Assembly: GCA_001970855.1 (NCBI GenBank)
Contig: LSSN01004632.1
Span: forward strand, 1-16,487
Source of the DNA: Smittium culicis
Lineage: Eukaryota; Kickxellomycota; Harpellomycetes; Harpellales; Legeriomycetaceae
Length of the DNA: 16,487 bases
Reading direction: 5' to 3'
Part shown: piece after piece, positions 1 to 8,236 of the stretch
How positions within the stretch are numbered: position 1 is the first letter of the stretch
How the letters are laid out: every line of letters begins with the position of its first letter
Translations under genes and position numbers: made by a program
The notes under the pieces: model-generated
Told to the model about the DNA's origin: nothing
The model's database searches: none
Seen by the model: the letters and a program-made list of their open reading frames with translations, nothing else

Positions 1-49
1 AAGTAATCTCTTCATTGTATACACGACACAAGTGCGTCATTTGACTTAC

Positions 50-214
50 AATTTGAATTTCATTGCCTCAATCACTATACTATCAAGGCAATCCAAACAT
101 ACGCAGTAAATTACTATCTTGAAGCGCTCCAGTTCCACCCAAGTTGATCATTAAAACCACATATTCTTTTTGTGGTAAGTTTGAGGCTATCATTTGCCAT
201 TTATAGACATCCAT
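50..214 (-). other. Possible exon or relic, dihydroxyacetone-kinase-like
   Basis: On the minus strand an ATG at 214 opens a 43-codon frame ending at 83. It contains the segment KEYVVLMINLGGTGALQD, which resembles the VVLLVNNLGG core of DAK1-domain glycerone kinases, with one Asn missing. An alternative reading enters at a TAG acceptor (exon from 186), leaves at GTAATT (after 115), re-enters at 74 and leaves at GTAAGT after 50. That joins in frame as ALQD-MIEAMKFK and continues off the left edge. The expected upstream DAK motifs (SGGGSGHEP, the GIHGEPG-like block) are not visible at higher coordinates. This could be a decayed gene, a divergent one, or chance. The family call is weak. Confidence 0.2.
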
Positions 215-1037
215 ATATCCAAAACAAATTTAAAAATAAAAATGTCTGAATATTAGCTAAAATGTTGCGAATATGTCGGACAAATTTATAGTATTTTCAA
301 AGCTTACTGCTACAGCCCCTCTCACAAAAATTTACATTACACATCTCGGTCGAAATCCATAAAGAATAAATCGACAGTTTTACGAAATATCACACCACTC
401 TGTGTATCTAAAGACATTTTTATATTTTATTTAAAACTGGCTTTATCATCAATTATCCATACAAGACTATTCATATAATCACCGAGCTTTTACTTTAGAG
501 TTAAAATATGTACTAAAATCGCATTAAAAGCCTCAGTATGTATCATCTAAGTACCGTTTTTTTAAAACTTCACACAATTTATTTTTTACAAATACTTAGA
601 AACTACATGTAGATAAAGTTAAGCGTACTATAAATCAAGCGTTCTGTCTAAAAATATTAGCCACGAAATATATAAATATTTACAGAAACTCGTATACTAT
701 TGTAAATCGCACTTAAAAGTTAAAATGTTGTTTTTTTTAAAAGTGCAAATTTTATGCAGTCACAAATATAAATATAAAAGTTGCATATAAATCAGGACTT
801 AAAGGGTAATAATTCAAGCACAATACTGTAATCGCAATTCCAGTAGCAACGCCTAAATCTTTACAGAATACTCTATTTTATATGTCAGGATTAAGCATCG
901 TTATGGATTCTGAAAAATGTTTGATAGTCGCTATTGTCTAATTCCAATGATTTATACTATAATAAAACATTCCAAAATTCAAGTAAAACAAAACGCATAC
1001 GAAGAATCATAATATAAAAGCTGACAATTTTCCCAAA

Positions 1038-1072
1038 TTTTTTTTACCCACCGCCACTATGGGTAAAAAAAA
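1038..1072. repeat. Perfect 13-bp inverted repeat (hairpin)
   Basis: The left arm TTTTTTTTACCCA (1038-1050) and the right arm TGGGTAAAAAAAA (1060-1072) are exact reverse complements. They are separated by a 9-nt GC-rich loop, CCGCCACTA. It is the strongest hairpin in the left spacer. A T-run or A-run lies at the outer end of each arm, so it could act as a terminator-like element on either strand, but nothing here demonstrates function. Confidence 0.6.
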
Positions 1073-1513
1073 AGAATCTGCCCTTATATAAATGATACTT
1101 TACCAAACTTGTTAAAGTACAAAATGTGGCAGCAAATTTTAAATTACTAAATTTAAATATAATAAACCGACATATTTAGTGATTGACTAGAAAATGATAA
1201 TTGAAACTAAAGTGGCTTGTAATAATATCTTTAATCGATGAATCAAAACTCTTTTGATTCTGAATTCATTTCATCTTCCGCTCTATATAATCATTCTTCA
1301 GAATAGTATGAACTTTATATAAAATCTAAAATAATCTTTTATTTCAATAAATTGTAACTAATTTATGATTTATAACCTCTATAAAATCCTTTTTGAGTAT
1401 AAATACAAATAATCAAACAATATACATTTACTATACATTTTTTTAGAAAGAAATATTAGTTACGTGTCATAACTATCAGGCTTCCTCTTTTTTTGCTCTT
1501 AGTCCTTTAGTTG

Positions 1514-1521
1514 TATAAATA
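1514..1521 (+). promoter_or_regulatory. TATA-like box (TATAAATA)
   Basis: A canonical TATAAATA octamer lies about 94 bp upstream of a short ORF that begins at 1615 in a good start context (CAAAAATGG). In AT-rich DNA such octamers arise by chance, so the only support is its position beside the palindrome at 1528-1542 and the small ORF. Confidence 0.25.
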
Positions 1522-1527
1522 GTAATC

Positions 1528-1542
1528 TCGTGGCAGCCACGA
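1528..1542. repeat. Perfect 15-bp palindrome
   Basis: TCGTGGC-A-GCCACGA is a perfect inverted repeat with 7-bp arms around a single central A, and it is GC-rich within very AT-rich surroundings. The geometry suits a dimeric transcription-factor site better than an RNA hairpin, because the centre is too small for a loop. It sits 7 bp after the TATA-like box. Confidence 0.45.
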
Positions 1543-1614
1543 ATTTATTCCTCTTACACACTTATCAACTTTTCGAACAGATATATTTGCACTTTATGAA
1601 GGAATTTCACAAAA

Positions 1615-1692
1615 ATGGCTTACATCCCAGCACACCAATACCCCCTAAATTATAAAATGTATAAACAAATTTGCCCCAATACAACCCTATAA
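1615..1692 (+). other. Short ORF, 25 codons, uncertain
   Basis: This small reading frame starts MAYIPAHQYPLNYK and ends at TAA. It is preceded by a purine-rich start context and, about 94 bp upstream, a TATA-like box and a palindrome. I recognise no family. It could be a short translated ORF, the first exon of something I cannot assemble, or chance. Confidence 0.15.
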
Positions 1693-2070
1693 TTACTTGA
1701 TTTTTTATTTATACTATTTTATTTAACTAAAGTCATTTAGTCATGGAACTCGCGCAGTTTTAAATTCAAATCATAAAACAACATACAAAAATTTTATTTG
1801 TGTGGTCCAATAATACGAGATTATGTAGTTATAACTCCTTTCAAATACAGAAATAAACATTAGTTGAAAATCAGATAAATCAAAGCATGAAAGTCGACTT
1901 TTCCAGTTTTAGCCCAATTTTCTCGTGTTTTATCACCTTTTAATTTGCAGAAATAATCAACTGCAAATAAAATTCAAGCTGATTTGATCCAAAACAATAA
2001 AAAAGTACAAAATAAATTTACTAATCGCCTTTATTTATTAAAAATTTCTGCCAAAAAAACTCAGCTCCAA

Positions 2071-4455
2071 ATGCCATCGGAATCTGATATTAATAGGTAT
2101 TTTTAATTTAAAACAGCATATAAATACATTCTAAATACAGCATACTTTTCATTTCATCACCGTGTCCAGAATCGTTATTTTATTTTATTTTTTTCGTATC
2201 CTTAATAAAAAAATTTTTTTCTCCTATTATTTAAAGCGAAGAATTTATTTTTGATTATGAAGATGACGACGACGATCAGGATTTTGAACCAGTGATCACA
2301 AATGTAAGCTTGCTGTAAACTACGAATTCATTTATTTTGCTCTAGAAAATACCTTTACTTTATTTGCTCCAAAAAAATAACTTTAATTTATTTCAAGGAA
2401 GAAATCGATCAAGAGAAGAAAGATTTTGAATTTTATATCGAAAAAGATATCGAGATTAGCCCTGTAACTTTCAGCTATAATGAAAACGAAGTCGTCGATG
2501 AAATAGAAATAAGTCAAAACATTGACCCTCAAATATCTGAAAATATAGAAATATTTATAGATTTTGGAGATCAAAAATCAAAGAACAAGAAGAAAGGAAT
2601 AACTAATCTAGATCGGGAAAAAAGAAAAGTATTGCATAAATCCCACTTGCTTTCTCTACTAGCCTCTTGCCTTGCACTTAATTCGGTTTCAAATTCCGAT
2701 TTCTTTAAAGCTTGGTCAATGAGCTTGCTAAATTCAGCTACCCTAAATAAACTAAAAAGAATTTCCAGGATTAAAAAAAACTCTACATTAAACAAGAATG
2801 CTGTTATAATAGAATCTCTCGAAAAAATAATTTTCGAAGCTGTACATTCGATAAATTCGTTTTTTTCTACTGTTCGTCAACATAGCAAAAAACTTGATTT
2901 AAAAACGAGCACTTTAGATCTTTACAAATTTAACGCCTCTTTATCCATGCTTGAAAATTTCGAAGAAATTATTACTAACGCACCGCTAATATTTTTTGCC
3001 CGCAGCTCTGCCTGGCTCAACTCAGTTGCACTCTCTTCAATTCTAAGACTGTTTGGTTTAGACTCGCGTATCTTCTTTGCAATAAAACCAGTTACCTTAA
3101 AGGTTAAAATCGAAAAAAACATCAACAACGAAATTGAAATACCTGTAAAAAAAAATAACGAACATAAAAAGACTTCTCCTATTATCTCTTGGTGCGAAAT
3201 AATAATAAACGAAACTCCTTTTTGGTATTACATACATCCTGAAACTGGGGTAGTCATAAAGGACCCCGACTTGAAATTTGTTTATAATAATGATGAACCT
3301 TACATGTACATAGTTGGAATTGATAGTAGCGGCCACGTCAGTGATATATCTCAAAAATACATTCCTAATTTTACCACCTTATCCGAAAAAAATCGTTTGC
3401 CTTTAGAAAGTAATGGAAATAGCTGGTGGGATCAAGTATTACTGCTCTACCAGAAATCCGCTTCAAACCGAACCAGTAAAATTGACGAAGACTATATAAA
3501 TGAAAAAAAATTAAGCGAACCGATACCAAATCGCTTATCTGATTTCTTAAACCATCCACGCTTTGCATTAAAAGATCAACTAAAAAGCAATCAAATTATT
3601 AGCAGCGATGCCAAAATAATAGGGTACTTCCGTGGAAAACCAATCTACTCTAGATCCTCAGTACTCGATGTAATTTTTTTTACTAAAAGATATTTTACAT
3701 TATTGCACCACAACTCATCCAAACATTTAATATTTTTATTTTCTTTCTTCTGTAAGCTAAAAATTCTTTTTAAACTTATTTTTATTTTTCTGAATTGAAT
3801 AGTTATACTCTTCATCCACTTGGGAAAAAAAAGGCCGCTCAATAAAGGTACATATATTTCTGATTAATTTTATCTTATTTGGGTTTTCTAGCACTAATCA
3901 ATCGCCATTTTAAATTTCATTTTTATTTATTCGCTTTAGGAAAATCAAACACCTTTAAAATCTATTAAAGCTAAAGCTTTCACGATAAAGAGAAAAAGAG
4001 ATGCAGAAATTGCAAAGTCTTCCGGTACAGAACTAAAAACAGATTTATACAGTCTACAACAAACTGAAGTTTACAAGCCAGAAATTGTCGTTAATGGAAT
4101 AATACCAAAATCAAAGTACAACAGAATTAATATATTCCATGAGAATATGGTCCCCTCAGGAACAGTTCATGTTCCTATAAATGGTCTGGCTAAATTGTGC
4201 AGAAACATGAACGTTGAATTCGCAGAGGCGGTTACTAAGTTTGAGTTTAGAAAAGGAACATCTACCCCTGTTGTAGAAGGAATTCTCGTTTTGAAAGATG
4301 ATGCCGATAGGGTACTAAGTAAATACTTTGAAACTCTTGAAGAGACTGAGAAAATAGAGAAATTAAAAGCCAGGAATTTAGCCTTGAAAAACTGGAAAAG
4401 ACTGTACCATAGCATGGGAATTAAAACCCGCCTAATGTCAGAGTATATGTCTTAA
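2071..4455 (+). CDS. RAD4: DNA repair protein Rad4/XPC homologue
   Basis: Nuclear damage-recognition subunit of global-genome nucleotide excision repair; in the family it works with Rad23 and centrin. Exons: 2071-2096, 2237-2303, 2398-3669, 3803-3847, 3940-4455 (1926 nt, 641 aa, within the size range of fungal homologues). Seen: an acidic N-terminus (DDDDDQD, about residues 15-27). The Rad4 transglutaminase-like fold follows, with HKSHLLSLL near 111, RSSAWLNSVALSSILRLFG at 233-251, YMYIVGID at 333-340, VSDISQKY at 345-352 and paired Trp374/Trp375. BHD1 starts at NRLSDFLNHPRF (409-420). BHD2 contains YSRSSVLDLYSSSTW (448-462) across the third splice and QQTEVYKPE (510-518). BHD3 contains SGTVHVP (543-549) and AVTKFEF (567-573). 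Phe571/Phe573 probably match the BHD3 aromatics that hold flipped nucleotides in yeast Rad4. The start is the first in-frame ATG; no earlier ATG is in frame nearby. Family certain; exon 1 least certain. Confidence 0.95.
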
Positions 4456-4651
4456 AAATTTAAACATCGCATTACATTACATCTCACTTGATTTTTTTTT
4501 ACCTTTAAAAAATACGAGCCAATAGTTAAAAAGTAAGACAAACGTAATCTCTCATATGATTTGTGCCTATTTTTTACGCTTAATTTTATCTCTATTTCCA
4601 CACTCTTATAGCTGCTATTGAAACCTTAATTAATGAAAAAAAAAAGATTTT

Positions 4652-4676
4652 TTTTACATTTTACATTTTACATTTT
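4652..4676. repeat. Short tandem repeat, TTTTACA x3 plus partial
   Basis: Three exact copies of the heptamer TTTTACA run from 4652 to 4672, followed by a partial unit. This is a simple replication-slippage repeat in the spacer after RAD4, with no sign of function. Confidence 0.7.
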
Positions 4677-5209
4677 ATTAAATCCCATTTTTTAGTAAAT
4701 AAGCTTAGTGGAAATTTACTTCCATATATTTTTTTTTCCATTAATCATTACTTTTGAGCTTTTAATTTTGTGACCTGTCACGTTTTTTTTTTTTTTTTTA
4801 ATTTTTTACTCTGGAGGATAAAGATTCGATAAAAAAAAAGATAAAAATCCAATTATATTTGATAGTAAAAGTTAAAGATAAAGAAAAAAGCCAAAATTAG
4901 TACAAATATGATAATCTAATCAATAACACATTACCGAAAGTATATTAGATTCAGAATAAAGTCACCATGAGGTAAATATTTTATCCGATAAAAACTTATG
5001 ACCTCATAAAAGAGTATGGACTATTTATCACAATATTATTATTAAATTTATATTGGCTAGCTAAATAAATCTCTTTATTTCCCTATTTAATAGATCCACT
5101 AACACCAAATGTGTCCTATATTTTTCGTAACGTGGAGGTTTTATTTCTTTTAATACTAGCACACGAGTTTTCTTAGTTTGAATCAATTTATCTATTATAG
5201 TTTGTATAA

Positions 5210-5518
5210 ATGCGTGAGATAAATAAACAAATGTTATTCTCAATTTATTTTTTATGGTCTACTGTATTTCAAGAATATAATGCTGCTTTCAAATTTAAAG
5301 TCAGTACATACAATGCTCTAAAGTTTAAACAATTAAATGCTGAGGAAAGTGGTGTGATTGGATGCATGCCTTTTTTTAATTTTAATTTTTGTCTTTCCAC
5401 GAGACAGTTTGCGGAGAAGGAAAAAAAACTATGCGTTTACATCATACTTTTAAAAAATAAAACAAAGTATTGGTATAACTATTCCAATCATAACATTTCG
5501 AATTCCGGTAAAATATAA
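5210..5518 (+). CDS. Hypothetical small protein, possibly secreted
   Basis: A 102-codon ATG-to-TAA frame with no recognised family. The N-terminus MREINKQMLFSIYFLWSTVF has charged residues followed by a hydrophobic stretch (about residues 8-19), as in a signal peptide or membrane anchor. The remainder is Lys/Asn/Phe/Tyr-rich with three Cys (52, 61, 75). In sequence this AT-rich an open run of 102 codons is uncommon by chance but not impossible. It has no introns, unlike most neighbours, and no recognisable promoter. It may be a lineage-specific secreted protein, a decayed gene or a chance ORF. Confidence 0.3.
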   Translation: MREINKQMLFSIYFLWSTVFQEYNAAFKFKVSTYNALKFKQLNAEESGVIGCMPFFNFNFCLSTRQFAEKEKKLCVYIILLKNKTKYWYNYSNHNISNSGKI

Positions 5519-5550
5519 ATAACAACTTGTCCAAGTTCAAGTTAAAGAAT

Positions 5551-5602
5551 AGAGCAATATGAGCTCGATAAGGGTGAGGGGGTAGGATCACCTGCTCTTT
5601 TT
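5551..5602 (+). other. G-rich hairpin ending in T5
   Basis: AGAGCA (5551-5556) pairs with TGCTCT (5593-5598). The enclosed segment includes the G-rich run GGGTGAGGGGGTAGG and a small internal GGT/ACC pairing, and the right arm runs straight into TTTTT (5598-5602). A short stem followed by a T-run resembles the end of an RNA polymerase III transcript, but I find no clear A or B box upstream. Confidence 0.3.
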
Positions 5603-5634
5603 ATATTTAAATATCCTTATTATCTTGTTTATCT

Positions 5635-5693
5635 CCATTATCGCTCCACAGATTTTTTATTTTATTAACAGAATATAATGAATGCGATAGTGG
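5635..5693. repeat. Imperfect 10-bp inverted repeat
   Basis: CCATTATCGC (5635-5644) and GCGATAGTGG (5684-5693) are reverse complements except for one position, which would be a G-U pair in RNA. The intervening loop is 39 nt. It lies shortly after the G-rich hairpin, so the two may be parts of one structured element. Confidence 0.4.
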
Positions 5694-6049
5694 AATAAAT
5701 GTTGTTTGTTTTTCTGTTTACCTATTTGGCAAATGTTTATTTTTTATATATTCCTATACCTATCCTTTTTTGTGCTTTTTTTTTTTTAAATTGTTATAGA
5801 CCATTCAAAATTGTAAGACTATTAGTGTATCAATAACTATATTTTAATACCTCATGGGGCTACGTGACTTATAAATTAAAAGATAAAAAAAAAAGTAGGT
5901 ATAAGAAACCATTATTTTTTATTTTGTCAAAAATCTGGATTTTAGTATAATACATGCAGCACTTCAAAAATGTAAAAAAAAAAATCAACAGAATCAACAA
6001 ATGAAAAAAAAATAGTGACACTATAGATACAAGTCGATACTTGCCGTAT

Positions 6050-6114
6050 ATCACAAGGCCTAGAATCTTACACTGTGATGGCCCTGGTTTATACCCTTGT
6101 GCATTGTTGATGCA
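6050..6114. repeat. GC-richer block with two short inverted repeats
   Basis: ATCACA (6050-6055) is complementary to TGTGAT (6074-6079), and TGCAT (6100-6104) to ATGCA (6110-6114) around a TGTTG loop. AGGCC and GGCC boxes are nearby. The block stands out from the surrounding poly-A/T sequence. It matches no tRNA, U6 or other RNA that I can identify. Confidence 0.3.
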
Positions 6115-6410
6115 AAATCGGATAAGCTTTTCTACTGATTTTATTTTTTTTTATTACGCTCTAGTTTTCTAAAAATAATAAAGGTTGTCGGTCATAATCA
6201 ATCACACACTTGAGATTTATCTTTCTTGCTTTTAATAAAAATGAAATTTGCGATAAAACTATAGAAAAAAATGCTGCTACTATAATCAAAGTATAAATAG
6301 TCGTTCTTTTGAATAATGTTTAGAATTTTTTCTCTTTTAGTACTAAACTTCAGTAAATTCACACATATATCCTACCTTTGACTAAGCTTCAATAATCTCA
6401 CCCTTAGATA

Positions 6411-6432
6411 ATATATATATATATATATATAT
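6411..6432. repeat. (AT)11 dinucleotide microsatellite
   Basis: Eleven uninterrupted AT units lie in the spacer about 430 bp upstream of the MARVEL-like gene. It is a simple-sequence repeat that could vary in length between strains. Confidence 0.9.
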
Positions 6433-6858
6433 TTTGATAACTTACTAAATATCAATTAAAGAAAAGATATCAATTCCTTTTTTACACTAGAACAATAACC
6501 AAAAAAGTTAGAAAATCTGAACTATAATTTTAACTGTGTCTCTATAAATACTTTTATATATTAATATTTTTATTTTATATAGCTCAATTTACGGATTTAT
6601 CCTTAATACTACGAGCCGTCGATAATTATAATTTAAATCATTATACTAGTTTCTTTCGCTATATTATTGAAACCAAAAATTATTCTTGCCAACATATAAT
6701 TAGGTAATTAAACTGTAATTAGAAATAAAAGGATAACTCAATAAAAAAATAAGAAATACTAATAAAATATATTAGGGTTCCATCACTTATTGATATTGAT
6801 TTCTAGATAAATGTTTATATATCAATAACAAGTTTTCATTTGTACATTGAGTATAGAT

Positions 6859-7455
6859 ATGGAGCGAGAATCAATCAACTACAAGATTAATATGTTTATA
6901 TATAGGATCCGATTCATACTATATGCACTCATATCAATATCCGCACTCTTTTCTTTTTCATTTTTGGCGTCAGCAATGGATAAAATATCTTTTTTGAAAA
7001 GACCAGGTTCACAAGCTCCAGAGATTTATTCAATAGTGATCGGTGTGATAACATTTATAGCTGCCGCGTTTCTAGCAACTATCCCGCTGATCATCAGGTC
7101 AAGAGAAAGAAGATCTGCCATCGAAGAAGCCGAGAAACCGCAATCGGTAATAATCCTTCGTAAGCTTAAGAAGCCGTTTTTCCAAATAATATGCGCCTAC
7201 ATTATGGGAATATTGTGGATTTCTGCTGCTGTTTCCATCTCTACATTGATAAATGTTTTCCAAGACAATATCAAATTGTGTTTGGATAGCAATCTGTCTA
7301 CATCCAGATCACACTGTATTGATCTTATTGTTGGGTGTGCATTTTCTTGGTTTGTTTTCTTGCTCTGGACAATCCTAGCATTTTCTTTCAATTATAAATC
7401 CAAGATGGTGAGCGAGGAAAACTACTACTTGAACGCATCCAGAGGTTCTATGTAA
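6859..7455 (+). CDS. Four-TM membrane protein, MARVEL-like
   Basis: Uninterrupted 198-aa ORF. The start chosen is the ATG at 6859; a non-ATG TTG lies four codons upstream and an in-frame stop lies just before that (6826). Four hydrophobic segments are visible at about residues 17-38, 55-79, 107-132 and 156-179. Both ends are predicted on the same side. The TM2-TM3 loop is highly charged (RSRERR and LRKLKKP), which suggests that it and both termini are cytosolic. The TM3-TM4 loop carries Cys141 and Cys153, which could form a lumenal disulfide. This layout matches MARVEL-domain proteins (membrane-apposition and eisosome-type proteins in fungi), but no diagnostic motif settles it. Unlike the four recognised genes it has no introns. 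An AATAAA lies at 7503-7508. The gene is likely; the family call is tentative. Confidence 0.75.
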   Translation: MERESINYKINMFIYRIRFILYALISISALFSFSFLASAMDKISFLKRPGSQAPEIYSIVIGVITFIAAAFLATIPLIIRSRERRSAIEEAEKPQSVIILRKLKKPFFQIICAYIMGILWISAAVSISTLINVFQDNIKLCLDSNLSTSRSHCIDLIVGCAFSWFVFLLWTILAFSFNYKSKMVSEENYYLNASRGSM

Positions 7456-8236
7456 ATTAGGGAGTGTACTTTAAGCTAGGAAATCGTAAACTTAGATTGC
7501 GTAATAAAAAAATTATAGTTTCTTTACGTTTTTAACATTAACTTCCTCTCTTTGAATATCGATTTCTATAAGCAATCTTTTGGTCATGTCATTTCTTTCT
7601 TACCTAAATACTTTCTAATAACCCCTGTATTTTGGACACTATAACCCGGATTCGCCAAGTAAAGGTTTCGACTCATTCTTGAATTCTCAAACGCAACTGC
7701 CAGCTTTTACCAAGTGCTTTTATTTCATGCCTTGAATATCATTTTAATATAATTTAGTGCTACATTGAAAATAATATCTCATCTAATATAAACTTTGAAT
7801 TTATTTTTTTAGTTTCTATCTAATTTTCCTTTCATATAATTTGAAAGTTTGTATTTACTCATATTTTTAAATAGGCAATTTGTTATTTCCCCCCCCTATT
7901 AATAGCTAAATAAAAGACGATAAGTCTGAATAAAAAATAATACACGCCGAATATTGGTATATGTAGATTAAATTCGATTAAATAATAGTATGTTATACAT
8001 TAATTGTTTCTTTGGTGGTACTGCTAGGGGGTGTAAGATAATTTTTCAAATTTTGAGATTAATTGGGTTTATTTTGCTAAAATATTTAAACGCATTAATT
8101 AAACAAAGATTTTTGATTTCCTAAAAACTTGAATAAAAAAATCTAGGCGTGAAAAAAAATAATGGAAAAACAATTTGTCTTTTGTTTGATGGGAATTTAG
8201 TAATAAAGAGCATGAAAAGATTATGTGCTAATTGAA
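7456..8236. other. Shared 3' spacer between convergent genes
   Basis: Lies between the 3' end of the plus-strand MARVEL-like gene and the 3' end of the minus-strand TSR4. It holds a putative polyadenylation signal for the first gene (7503-7508), a C8 run (7889-7896) and a TAGGGGG (8025-8031). I see no coding frame or RNA gene. Confidence 0.6.
7503..7508 (+). terminator. Putative polyadenylation signal AATAAA
   Basis: AATAAA begins 48 nt after the stop codon of the MARVEL-like gene, a normal distance for 3'-end formation. In AT-rich DNA the hexamer is common, so the assignment rests on position. Confidence 0.35.

Larger units (their letters stand above)
1..2070. other. Left intergenic spacer, mostly featureless
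   Basis: I see no confident gene in this AT-rich stretch upstream of RAD4. All six frames are densely interrupted by stops. It contains a possible minus-strand exon or relic at 50-214, a perfect 13-bp hairpin at 1038-1072, a perfect 7-bp palindrome at 1528-1542 beside a TATA-like box, and a 25-codon ORF at 1615-1692. Each is listed separately. The last few hundred bases should include the RAD4 promoter and 5' UTR, but I cannot place a specific element for RAD4. Confidence 0.6.
4456..6858. other. Intergenic spacer between RAD4 and the MARVEL-like gene
   Basis: About 2.4 kb of very AT-rich sequence between two plus-strand genes. It holds a TTTTACA tandem repeat, a long T-run (about 4782-4799), one unassigned 102-codon ORF (5210-5518), a G-rich hairpin ending in T5 (5551-5602), an inverted repeat (5635-5693), a GC-richer two-hairpin block (6050-6114) and an (AT)11 tract. 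I recognise no conserved protein or RNA gene in it. Confidence 0.6.

Noticed and set aside
1045..1062. Minus-strand SGGG just before a GT, as expected for the DAK SGGGSGHEP motif
   Set aside because: No continuation encoding GHEP-like sequence exists between there and position 190, and the residues upstream of SGGG do not match. It is explained by the hairpin loop.
2571..2795. Minus-strand ORF opposite RAD4 exon 3
   Set aside because: It is the antisense of a clearly coding exon with Rad4 motifs on the plus strand.
3670..3798. Plus-strand frame running on after RAD4 exon 3 into poly-Phe/Leu sequence
   Set aside because: It is intron read-through. Splicing 3669 to 3803 restores the conserved VLDLYSSSTWEKKGR of BHD2.
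5061..5243. Minus-strand 60-codon ORF with protein-like KTRVLVLKEIKPPRY
   Set aside because: Frames of this length are expected by chance in a spacer this long. No family is recognised, and it overlaps the longer plus-strand ORF start.
6074..6090. U6-snRNA-like ATGGCCCTGG
   Set aside because: The ACAGAGA box, the 5' stem-loop and the terminal T-run at the right spacing are all absent.
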